DNA of 47,155 nt from positions 1 to 47,155 of the forward strand of contig JASJCB010000087.1 in NCBI GenBank assembly GCA_030066195.1. Direction: 5' to 3'. Positions 6,096-15,900 of the stretch are shown here, piece after piece. The DNA comes from Acidobacteriota bacterium (lineage in GTDB: Bacteria; Acidobacteriota; Holophagae; Acanthopleuribacterales; Acanthopleuribacteraceae). Each line of letters opens with the position of its first letter. The first letter of the stretch is position 1. Made by a program: the position numbers and the translations under genes. The notes below the pieces were generated by a model. It was not told the DNA's origin. It saw nothing but the letters and a program-made list of their open reading frames with translations, and searched no databases.

Positions 6096-8192
6096 TCAGT
6101 TGGCGACGACAGGGGTTGCGTCGGGTTGGGCTCCGAGAATACCGGGTTCGGTCGATTGACCGAGGGCCATGGCGCAGGCGCGGGCGGGCGCGACTGCCTT
6201 GAGCAGGATCTCGGCGAATTCTTCCTCGGGATCGGAAAGAGCCACGATGGCGCCGCCGATTCCCACGGTGGTTTCCAGCGGTGTGCAGACCGCGGTTCGG
6301 ATGACGATGTTGAGTTCGGCGGCGCCGTCCAGGCTCAGGAAGCCGATGGAGCCGGAGTAGATGCCGCGCGCATCGGTTTCAAGTGAGTCGATGATCTGCA
6401 TGGTGCGCACCTTGGGGGCGCCGGTCATGGAGCCTCCGGGGAAGGCGGCTTCGATGATGCCGATCACGTCGGCGTCGGCGCGGGGTCGCGAGGTAATGGT
6501 GGAGACCAGTTGATGCACGGTGGCGTAGGATTCCACGTCCATCAACTTGGGAACGGTAACGGAACCTATTTCCGAGACGCGACCGAGGTCATTGCGCAAC
6601 AGGTCGACGATCATCAGGTTTTCCGAGCGGTCTTTGACCGAGTCGGCCAGAGATAACGCGGCCTGACGGTCAGCCGCCGGGTTGTCCTGACGAGCGAGCG
6701 TGCCCTTGATGGGTTTGGTGCAGATGTGGCCGTGGGCGCCGATGCGTAGGAACTGCTCGGGAGAAGAACAGCAGACGGCCAGTTCGTCGCCCAGGCGCAG
6801 GAAGGCCGCATAGGGAGCGGGGTTGACGCGGCGCAGTATGCAGTAGTAACGGAATGGTTCCAGCGGCGGCGCCACCAGACGGTTGGTCAGGCAGACCTCG
6901 TAACTTTCTCCGGCCTGAATCTTGGCCAGGCAGGTTTCGATATCGGCCAGGTAACCATTGCGGTCGCGGCTTAGTTTGAATTCCGACGTTGTCGGGTGAT
7001 CGGCCGGCGCGACGCCGGTTGGCGCCGGCATTGACAGCTTGCGCTCCGTTGCATCGAACCAGTGCTCGGCATCGGTCTCGGCGCCCGCTTGCACCAGTGC
7101 GGTCAACCAACATGCTCCGGTCTTGCCGTCGAACACCGCCGTCCGGTCGGCAAACAGAAAGGCGGCATCGGGATGCGGGGATGCATGCATCGCATCGCCG
7201 CCGCACTCGGCTTTCAATTCATAGCCGAAGTAACCCGCGAAGCCGGCGTGATAGGGGAAGGGCAGGTCGGGCGTGTTCACCCGTTTCTCCGCCAACTCAC
7301 GACGAAGGAAGCTGAAGATGCTTTCCCGGCAGGCGGTTACGTTCCCATCCGAGTCCATCTTTTCGAGACGGCGGCCGTCCATCCGGTAGGTCACCAGATA
7401 GGAGGCGGGTCCTTCGAGAGCGCCCATATAGGAGTAGCGCGCAAGGTTATCGCGTACCAGGCTGCTGTCCAGCCAGAAGGCGTGGCGGCGATGGGCGTAG
7501 AGTTTGTTGAACACGGTTTCGGGGTCGTAACGGCCCTCTAGTTTGCGGTAGCGGATGATCCACGCGCCGGAGGCGCGGAGCGGCGCGGGGGGTGAGGTAG
7601 GGGGGAGCGGCGGTCGTGGTTCGGACAGACCCAGAAAGTTGGCGATCACGTGACTGCCGTATTGGGTGCATATCGACTCGGGGTGGAACTGAATGCCCAC
7701 GTGGGGGCGGGATTTGTGGCGCAGGCCCATCAGCACGCCGTCCGGCGTCCAGGCAATGGGTTGCAGGGTTTCGGGTAGTTGGTCATCAACGATCAACGAA
7801 TGATAGCGCACCGCCGTGAAACCGGAGGGAACGCCCGCGAAAAGCGGGTCGCCCTCGTGCATCACGGAACTGGTTCGGCCGTGCATCACCTGAGCCGCGG
7901 CAACGACGCGTCCGCCGTGGAAGTGCGCCAATCCCTGATAACCCAGACAAACACCCAGCACCGGGCCTTCCCAATGGGTCAGCACCTCGCCGCAGACACC
8001 GAAATCGAGTTCCCGGTCCGGGCGTCCCGGTCCTGGAGAGATGACGATATGCGTGGGCTGCCAGGCCTCGATGTCTTGAAGGCGGGCTCCGTCGTTGGTC
8101 ACCACGCGCGGGCGGGTCCCCGAGAGCCGGGCCAACTGCTGGTACAGGTTATAGGTAAAGGAATCGTAGTTGTCGATGATGAGGATCTTCAT
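6096..8192 (-). CDS. pabAB: Fused 4-amino-4-deoxychorismate synthase (PabA-PabB type)
   Basis: This 698-residue protein makes ADC from chorismate and glutamine. Residues 1 to about 190 are a class I glutamine amidotransferase: IDNYDSFTYNL start, SPGPGRP, nucleophile Cys82 in GVCLGYQ, and His/Glu in QFHPES. Residues ~210-690 are the chorismate-binding component, with PIKGT near 493-497. The Lys in this motif marks ADC synthases, where anthranilate synthases have Ala. DRSENLMIVDLLRNDLGR, FPGGSMTGAPKVRTMQ and YSGSIGF complete the active site. I chose the ATG at 8192 because MKILIIDNYDSF is the normal family start; an in-frame ATG 13 codons upstream adds nothing recognisable. A fused PabAB followed by a mutase is the layout of pathways to p-aminophenylalanine (chloramphenicol, pristinamycin) and related amino acids. 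Folate metabolism is less likely in this context. Confidence 0.93.
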   Translation of the reverse strand: MKILIIDNYDSFTYNLYQQLARLSGTRPRVVTNDGARLQDIEAWQPTHIVISPGPGRPDRELDFGVCGEVLTHWEGPVLGVCLGYQGLAHFHGGRVVAAAQVMHGRTSSVMHEGDPLFAGVPSGFTAVRYHSLIVDDQLPETLQPIAWTPDGVLMGLRHKSRPHVGIQFHPESICTQYGSHVIANFLGLSEPRPPLPPTSPPAPLRASGAWIIRYRKLEGRYDPETVFNKLYAHRRHAFWLDSSLVRDNLARYSYMGALEGPASYLVTYRMDGRRLEKMDSDGNVTACRESIFSFLRRELAEKRVNTPDLPFPYHAGFAGYFGYELKAECGGDAMHASPHPDAAFLFADRTAVFDGKTGACWLTALVQAGAETDAEHWFDATERKLSMPAPTGVAPADHPTTSEFKLSRDRNGYLADIETCLAKIQAGESYEVCLTNRLVAPPLEPFRYYCILRRVNPAPYAAFLRLGDELAVCCSSPEQFLRIGAHGHICTKPIKGTLARQDNPAADRQAALSLADSVKDRSENLMIVDLLRNDLGRVSEIGSVTVPKLMDVESYATVHQLVSTITSRPRADADVIGIIEAAFPGGSMTGAPKVRTMQIIDSLETDARGIYSGSIGFLSLDGAAELNIVIRTAVCTPLETTVGIGGAIVALSDPEEEFAEILLKAVAPARACAMALGQSTEPGILGAQPDATPVVAN

Positions 8193-8240
8193 GGAAATAT
8201 CCCGGTAATCGGAAGTCTTTTCGCGAGACAAGCCCGGAAC

Positions 8241-8355
8241 AAGGTCTGACAGGCTTCGGCGTCGATGGAACTCCCCGTCACGGCATCGGTCCCCACCTGA
8301 CGCGGCTCCCTTTCGGGTGCAAACGGGGCACCGGCGGCTCCACCGGCCAGACCTT
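8241..8355 (-). promoter_or_regulatory. Candidate structured 5' leader of the biosynthetic operon
   Basis: On the minus strand, AAGGTCTG (8355-8348) pairs perfectly with CAGACCTT (8248-8241) and closes a ~115-nt element starting 49 nt upstream of the ADC synthase ATG. Inside, GGTGC/GCACC, CCGGTG/CGCCGG with a GAGC loop, and a longer-range CCCCGT/ACGGGG pairing are possible; not all are compatible at once. This could be a cis-regulatory RNA or a processed repeat. It does not match the cobalamin, TPP, SAM or c-di-GMP consensus sequences that I can recall, so no ligand is proposed. Confidence 0.4.
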
Positions 8356-8388
8356 GCTTTAAGATGGGCTGCCTCTCAAATCAGCGGC

Positions 8389-9096
8389 TTAGAGGGGATC
8401 AGTTTCGACTCCACTGCCGCCTGCTTCGGCGGCGGCAGAAAAACTGCCCTCACTCACCCATGCGTCCGTAAATTCACCCGTCTTGAGATTGATAGCGGGG
8501 TAGGGATTGCCTGACGTATCACGAATGTACGTGAACGTATAAGCATAACCCTGTTGCAGATCAATCGCTGCCTGGGGTACACCAATGCCGATCAACTGAG
8601 CGCCGGCGGTAAAAATAGAACCGCCGGACACCGCGTTGGACTCTTGCAGCGTCGCCGTATCACCCAACGTATTGTTGTTGGGAGAATAACTGGAGAACAC
8701 GCCTTCGCCGACAATGATGCGTAGAATCATAGGGAAGCCGGTGTTGCCGTTGAAGTGAGAGAACGTCACGAGTCCCTTCGCTTTCCAGGTGTGCAGAAAA
8801 CCCGCTCCACAGGGAGTGGAGGTGTGATCCGACAACTGAACGACGAAGGAATGCAGTGACTGAAACGTAACCAGCCCGCCTGCCGCGTCGCTATTCATGT
8901 CGACGATCAGGTCGAACACGGTGTCGTCGACATTAAAAATGTCGAGTCCACCCTTGCTCTGAAAAGTCGGCGCATCATGATTGCGATCTGAAGCAAAGCT
9001 AAATGTAGTAGCCTTGCTGGAGGTTTGGGCGATTACGCTGGGAGCAGCAACCATCAATGCACCGATCAAGGCGCAAAGAAGGGCTTTTCTCAGCAT
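8389..9096 (-). CDS. Small secreted protein of unknown function
   Basis: The 235-residue product starts with a clear signal peptide (MLRKALLCALIGALMVAAPSV, then IAQ and a likely cleavage after AQ). The mature part has no transmembrane segment and is rich in Ser, Thr, Gly and Phe with beta-strand-like stretches, suggesting an exported beta-rich protein. I do not recognise a family. I chose the ATG at 9096 because it opens the signal peptide and has AGGAAGTG upstream; the frame extends 31 codons further 5' without sense. It lies upstream of and in the same direction as the ADC synthase gene (gap 196 nt, holding the candidate leader), so it may share a promoter but need not share function. Confidence 0.7.
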   Translation of the reverse strand: MLRKALLCALIGALMVAAPSVIAQTSSKATTFSFASDRNHDAPTFQSKGGLDIFNVDDTVFDLIVDMNSDAAGGLVTFQSLHSFVVQLSDHTSTPCGAGFLHTWKAKGLVTFSHFNGNTGFPMILRIIVGEGVFSSYSPNNNTLGDTATLQESNAVSGGSIFTAGAQLIGIGVPQAAIDLQQGYAYTFTYIRDTSGNPYPAINLKTGEFTDAWVSEGSFSAAAEAGGSGVETDPL

Positions 9097-9966
9097 TTTT
9101 TCACTTCCTAGTGCGGTTGCCCTTGCTGGGGAACCGAGCATTCCTGGGTTAAAGGTTGAAGTGGCCGCTCGATGCGGGGGGACAAACATGGCCTTTGTTG
9201 TCCCGGCCCGTTTCCATTGGCCGTTATCTGTTCTATTGAAACTATGTTGACATGTTAGTAGACAATAGAAAATCTATGGTCTAGCCGGCAGGACAATCAT
9301 AATTTCAATAGGCCAAATATAAGACAGTGATAATGATTAGTCAAGATACATTTGTCACTTTGTTTGCGAAAGTGTTGCAAGCTTTAAGTTACTTATATGC
9401 AGTGGTTAACTTGAGGTCAGGCGTAAGAGTGAGGCATTAAGTATACTATCGTTAAATGAAGATAGGTGATCTATATATTGTGACAGATGAGCGTAGAAAG
9501 CAAAATTATTTAGGGATTCGGTATTTGCCTTTTGTTATTATATATAGATTGTCTGATAAGATGAATTGTGTGAACCACTGGGCAACTGAGTTTTTCTATA
9601 AATATCAAAAAAGTCCAATGTATACTGCCGGTGGTGCAACGGCTTTCGCCTGTCATGGTTCGGCGGGGGCCGGCCGGCTCCTGCTATACGGGTGCGACCT
9701 TAAGATGTCGGCGGTCGTGCCTGGGCGTCAAACCAGGATTCTGTTGAGCTTTTACATGTGTTAAACCACACGCGGTGCCTTGCTTGGTTCGGGCCGGACC
9801 ACGATTCCGGTCACCGGCAGGCAATAGCCGAAATAAAAAAAAATCGGCCCTTTTTTGGCAAAATCATCGTTTTCATTCGTTAAACCATGGTAGCCATGGA
9901 ACTGGATGCCCCCCGGCCCACCCTGATTTCTGTCGCCGCCAACACGTCAGTAGAGGAGCGTCTGCA
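9097..9966. other. AT-rich divergent intergenic region before the NRPS gene
   Basis: This is the only clearly AT-rich stretch of the window (about 9240-9620). It separates the minus-strand operon from the plus-strand NRPS gene and presumably carries both promoters. TTGACA at 9247-9252 and TATACT at 9442-9447 are sigma70-like hexamers, but neither has a good partner at proper spacing. The later part (9630-9760) is GC-rich and could fold. A 102-codon open frame at 9456-9764 crosses this composition break and looks accidental. The long leader ahead of the NRPS start leaves space for regulator sites that I cannot identify. Confidence 0.5.
9953..9958 (+). promoter_or_regulatory. Shine-Dalgarno supporting a TTG start of the NRPS
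   Basis: GAGGAG lies 8 nt before TTG at 9967. Translation from here begins exactly at the TubC-like docking domain. The in-frame ATG at 9775 would add 64 residues without domain character and crosses low-complexity sequence. Confidence 0.7.
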
Positions 9967-12900
9967 TTGATTGCCATTTCAACCCTGCTCACCGAACTCT
10001 CCCAACAAGGCATTCGCCTTTGGGCCGAGGGTGAACAGTTCAAGGTGCGCGCCGCCAAGGGTGCGCTTACCCCTCAGATCCGCGAAACGCTCAAGCTTCG
10101 CAAGCAGGAGATCCTGGCTTTTCTCCAAGACCGCACCCGCGATCAGACGCCCGATGACCTGCCCGTCCTGCAATCCGTGCCGCGAGACGCCGATCTGCCC
10201 CTGTCCTTCGCCCAACAACGCCTGTGGTTCCTGGACCGTCTGCACAAGGGCGGTCATACCTATAATATGCCCGCCGTACTTTCTCTGCACGGCCGGCTGG
10301 ATGTAGGCGCGTTGTTCCGGGCCGCCCTGCAGATCCCGCAACGTCACGAAAGCCTGCGCGCATCCTTCGTTGAAATCGACGGCAGGCCCGTTCAGCGCAT
10401 TGCCGAAGCCGCGATTTTTCCGACGCCGGTCATCGACCTCAGCGCCCTGTCCGAGTCGGACTATTTCTCCCACATCGACGCCCTGGCCGTCGGTGAGGCG
10501 CGGCGGCCCTTCAACCTGGCCGGCGGACCTCTGCTGCGCGCGCTCCTGTTCCGGCGCTCGCCGACGGAACACCATCTCTTCTTCAATATCCATCACATCG
10601 CCAACGACGCCTGGTCGCAAAACCTGATCGTGGCCGAGTTGGCCGCCGCTTACACCGCGCTTGTCCGACAAGAAGACCCGCACCTGCCGCCGCTTTCCGT
10701 TCAATACGCCGACTTTGCCGTCTGGCAGCGCCGACTGGTCACCGGTCCCCATGGCAAGGCCCAAACCGAATGGTGGCGCGAACAACTGCAAGACCTGCCG
10801 CCGGAACTGGAACTCCCCATGGACCGTCAGCGTCCTCCGGTACAAAGCTTTGACGGCAGCCGCTATCGGTTCCGGGTGGACGCAAGCGCGGCGCGCTCCA
10901 TGGCCGAACTGGGTCGCCGGTTCGGCACGACGCCTTTCATGACCTACCTGGCCGTTTTCTCGACGCTGATGTATCGCTACACGGGCATGCGGCGCTTCGC
11001 CGTGGGTACACCGACCGCCAATCGCGGCAAGGCCGAACTGCAAAGCCTGATCGGATTTTTCGTCAATACGTTGCCCCTGCGCATGGACCTGAACGGTCAT
11101 ATGGGCTTCGAGGAACTGGCGGCTCGCGTCCGGCAAACCGCCGTGGACGCCTTTGAACACGCCGACCTGCCCTTCGAGCGCATTGTCGATGCCGTACAAC
11201 CCGACCGTTCCATGGCCCGCAATCCGCTGTTCCAGGTGCTCTTCCTCCTGGAACAGGAACGCGCCGGCGTACCCGAACTGCCCGGTCTGCAACTGTCGCC
11301 ACACCCCCTGGCTCATGTCACCGCCAAGTTCGATCTCTCCCTGGCCATGGAACCCGAGGGCGACGCGATGATCGGCTTCTTCGAATACAGCACGGCGCTG
11401 TTCGAGCAGGCGACCATCGAGCGCATGGCCGGCCACTTCCTCAACCTGGTGCACGCGGTTACCCGGACGCCGGAAACCGCCCTCGCCGACCTGGACCTGA
11501 TGGACGAAAGCGAGCGAAACCGGGTTCTGGTGACCTTCAACCGAACCCGGCGAGCCCCGGCCGACGATCGCACGGCGCCCGCCATGGTGACGGATCACGC
11601 CGGGAGCAAACAAACCGCCCTGGTCTATGACTCCGGCGACGGATGGTGGTCGCGACAATCCTATCGACGCCTTGTTCGCAACGCGGCGGCGCTTGCCGAC
11701 GAACTGCGTCGGCGCGGCATCGGCCCCGGCAGTATCGCGGCCCTTTACGGCGGCCGTTGTCCCGAGATGGTTACCGCCGCCCTGGCCGTTACGGCTGTCG
11801 GCGCCGCCTACCTGCCCCTGGACCCGTTGCACCCACCGGAACGCACGCGTTTCATGGTGGAAGACTCGGGCGCCGCGCTTATTCTGACGCTCACCGACCT
11901 GAAAGACCGCTTGCCTTCCACGGCCTCGCTGCTGTGTCTGGATGAACCCGGCATCTGGGAAGGTTCCGCCGAACTCCGCATAGACGCACACGCGGAACTT
12001 CCCGCCTACCTCATCTATACATCCGGCTCCACGGGCCGGCCCAAGGGCGTTGTGATCCGCCACGCGAGCCTGACCAATATGGTGAACTGGTTCCGCCGCG
12101 CCTTCGACATGGACGCCGGCGACCGCACCACCCTGCTTGCCGGTCCCGCCTTCGACGCCTCCATCTGGGAAATCTGGCCTTCACTTACGGTCGGCGCCTC
12201 CCTGCATCTGGTGCCGCAAAACCTGCTGCAAGACGTCCTCCGGCTGCGCGATCAGATTTTGGAATGGGGCATTACGGTCAGTTTCCAGCCCACGCCCCTG
12301 GCCGAAGTCTTCCTTTCCCTGGACTGGCCGGAAGCATGTGCCTTGCGCGCCATGCAGACCGGCGGCGATCGCCTGCGCAACGGTCCCGGCGAGGGCATTC
12401 CCTTCGTCCTGGCCAACTGCTACGGCCCCACGGAAAATACCGTCGTGGCCACCTGGAATCCTCTTGAACCCGGGCGTAGCGGCCTGCCTACCATCGGCGG
12501 TCCTACCGACAACGTGCGAACCTATGCGCTCGATGCATCGCTGCAACCCGTACCCCCGGGCATTGCCGGTGAACTCTGCCTGGCCGGTGACCAGTTAGCC
12601 ATGGGCTACCACGCCCGCCCTGGCTTTACCGCCTCGGTCTTCGTCCCCAACCCGTTTGCCTTATGGCCGGGAGAACGTTTGTACCGCACGGGCGATCTGG
12701 TTAAATGGAGTGTCGCCGGCGAATTGCATTTCCTGGGCCGCATCGACAGCCAGGTGAAGGTGCGAGGCATTCGCGTGGAACTGGGCGAGGTGGAAGCGGC
12801 CTTGAAACGACAGCCGGGCGTCACCGATGCGGCCGCGTTGGTGCACGCGGGTCGCTTGTCGGCCTTCGTCACCGGCGAGATCGACCCGGACGAGCTTCGC

Positions 12901-15900
12901 AAACAACTGGGCGAGACTCTGACCGATGCCATGGTGCCCGGTCTCATTCAGGTCTTACCCGCCTTGCCGTTGTCCCCCTCGGGTAAAATCGATCGACGTC
13001 GCCTGACCGCTCTGGCCGCTGAATCCGGCCGAGTCGAATCAAGCGGTCGCGAACCGCGCAACGAGACGGAAGCGGTGCTGGCCGGTATCTGGTGCGACAT
13101 TCTCGAACGCGAGGACGTGGGCATCGACGACAACTTCTTCGACCTGGGCGGCGATTCCATTCAAAGTATTCGCATCGTGGCCCGCGCTCGCTCTGCCGGT
13201 TTGGATGTAGAGCCGGCCGATGTCTTCACCTACCAGACCATTGCGGGTATGGCCGAAAAAGCCGAAAGCGGCGTCGCCGCCGAGGTCACCGGCAGCGCGG
13301 AACCGGAACAACATCTCGATTTGGAAAACCTGAAACGAGAACATCCGGACCTGGTGGACGCCTACGCCCTGACCCCGCTCCAGGCGGGCATGCTGTTCCA
13401 CGGAATCTACGACGGGCGCGACGGCGGCAGCATGTACACGGTCCAGATGGCCTGCACCCTGGTCGGTCCCCTGGACGAGGAAGCCTTTATCGATGCCTGG
13501 AACACCGCGCTTGCCCGGCACGACATCACCCGCACCGCCTTCTTCACCGAACCGACGCCTTTGCAGGCCGTGTTCCGACAAGCACCCGCCGCCTGGCGGC
13601 GTGAGGACTGGTCGACAGAGTTCGACCCGGAGCCTCGGCTGCAAACCTTTCTGGAGGAGGATAGTGCGGCCGGCTTCAGACTGGATAAGGCGCCGCTCAT
13701 GCGTTTTGCGCTGTTTCAACTGGGACCGGAGCGCCGCGCCTTCGTCTGGACCTATCATCATATCCTGCTGGACGGCTGGTCCACCGGCATACTGAGCGGC
13801 GAGGTCTTCGCCCGCTACCACGCCGCCGTGACCGGTAGGGAATACGTTACCCGGCCCCTGCGCCCCTTCCGCGATTACGTAGCCTGGCTCAATCGCGGCG
13901 ATCAGTCCGAACGCGCCGCATTTTGGACGGACTACCTGAAAGGCTTCCAAAGCCCTACACCCCTACCTCTGGCCCACGCCGGCGCGAAGATACCCGAGAC
14001 GCGGGACACTACCGAGCACCTGTTGACCGTCCAAGAAACCGAGGCCCTGGAACAACGGGCCGCGAGCCTGCGCGTAACGCCGGGCACCCTGGTGCGCGCC
14101 GCTTGGGCCTTATTGCTGGCGCGCGCGACCGGCAGGGGAGAGGTGGTTTTCGGTGAAATCGTCTCCGGCAGGCCGCCCGAGTTGGCCGGGGTCGATTCCA
14201 TGACGGGCCTGTTCATCAACACCCAACCGGTCCGCATGCGCCCGGCTGCCGACCTGCCCGTGGACCAATGGTTGTCCGCATGCCAACAAGACCGCCTGGC
14301 CCGAGACCGGTTCACCCACACCCCGCTCAACGAAATCCAACGCTACAGCGAACTTCCCGAGGATGCCCCCCTGGTGCAAAGCCTGTTCGTCTTCGAGAAT
14401 CACCCGTTGGACCGTGCCCTGGCCGCCGGAGAGGGTTCCGTGACCATCGAGGACTTCAGGAGCACCGGTCTGATCAATTACCCGTTGACCATTGTGGCAA
14501 TTCCGGGCGAGCAACTCGCCCTGCGTCTTGACACCGACCCGGCTGTCTACGATACCGAAACGCCCCGACGCCTGGTGCACTGCCTGCGCGACCTGTTGAC
14601 CCAACTGGTCGCGGGCGCCGACCTTGTGCAAGACCTGAAGCTGCCCGACTTCGACATCGTGGAAGAGCCCGCCGTGACCACGCGGCGTGCCGACCGACCC
14701 GCAACCGCCTCCTATGCGGCTCCCAAGGGCGAGATTCAAACCACCCTGGCCCGGATTTGGGCGGAGGTTCTCGGCCTGGAGCGGGTCGGCGTGGAAGATA
14801 ACTTCTTCGAACTGGGCGGCGACTCCATCATCAGCATTCAACTGGTGTCCAAAGCCAGGACGGCAGGGTGGGTGCTTAGCCCTAAGGATTTGTTCGATAA
14901 CCAGACCATCGCGGCTCTGGCTCGGGTTGCCGAACGCGCCGATCAAACCGGCGAGCAGGGTCTCGTCACCGGCAGCATGTCCCTGGCTCCGGTGCAACGC
15001 TGGTTCCTGGAGACCGATCCCGTCGATGCTTTTCATTTCAACCAGTCCGTGCTGATCAGTGTCGATCCCAAGCTTTCCCCCTACCAATGGCAAGCCGCCC
15101 TCGACCGCCTGGCCGAACACCACGATGCCCTGAGACTGCGCTTCCGTCGCGATGAGGAGGGTTGGCAGGCCCGCTTTGCCGAGCCGGCCCCGGTTCCCCT
15201 GAAGATTGTGGAGCCGGTCGGCGAAGAGGAGACCGTCGAAACCATCGGCGCTCGGCTACAGGCCTCGTTGAATCTGGAGCGTGGGCCCGTCTTCAGTGCT
15301 TGCCTGTTCCGCGAAAAAGACCGGACTCTGCTCTTGCTGATCGCCCACCACCTGGTTGTGGACGGCGTCTCCTGGCGATTGTTGCTCACCGATCTGGATC
15401 AGGCGGCGCAAGGTCGCGCCCTACCGCCCAAGACCACATCCTATAAAACCTGGGCGCAACAGTTCGACCGCGCCCTTCCTGCCGGCCGACCGGGAACCCT
15501 GCCCGTCGATCACCGGGCTTCGGTTCAAGAAAACACACGCGGCGCCGCGATCAGCCTGGAACACGTACTGCCCGCCGAGGACCTTGTCGGCCCGGCCGCC
15601 CGCGCCTTCCGCACCCGGCCCGACACGCTGTTGTTGGCGGCATTGGGCCGTGCGGCCTGCCGCGTTTTCGATATCCCTGAATTGGTGGTGGATGTGGAGG
15701 GCCACGGGCGCGATCACGCGGGCGAACTGGATCTCTCCAGAACCGTCGGTTGGTTCACCACGGTCCATCCGCTTGTCCTGAGCCGGCCGGAGAAAAACCA
15801 CGGCGCCTGGATCAAACGCGTCAAGGAAGCCCGCAACGCTCTTCCTCAACAAGGTATCGGCGCTCTGGCCGGTGATATCGCCTTCAACTACCTGGGCCGC

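Noticed and set aside
6096..8192. Anthranilate synthase (TrpE-TrpG fusion or phenazine type)
   Set aside because: The active-site motif is PIKGT with Lys, typical of ADC synthases, not PIAGT; the mutase next door also fits ADC chemistry.
8241..8355. Cobalamin riboswitch
   Set aside because: GGGA and GCC words are present but the B12-box and the AGGGAA-GGTG order are not; listed only as an unclassified structured leader.
9247..9280. Sigma70 promoter with TTGACA
   Set aside because: The matching -10 at 17 bp is poor (AAATCT) and no other hexamer pair at proper spacing was found; kept only as a remark on the intergenic region.
9456..9764. 102-codon open frame in the gap before the NRPS gene
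   Set aside because: It starts in AT-rich and ends in GC-rich DNA, has no Shine-Dalgarno and no recognisable domain; it looks accidental.
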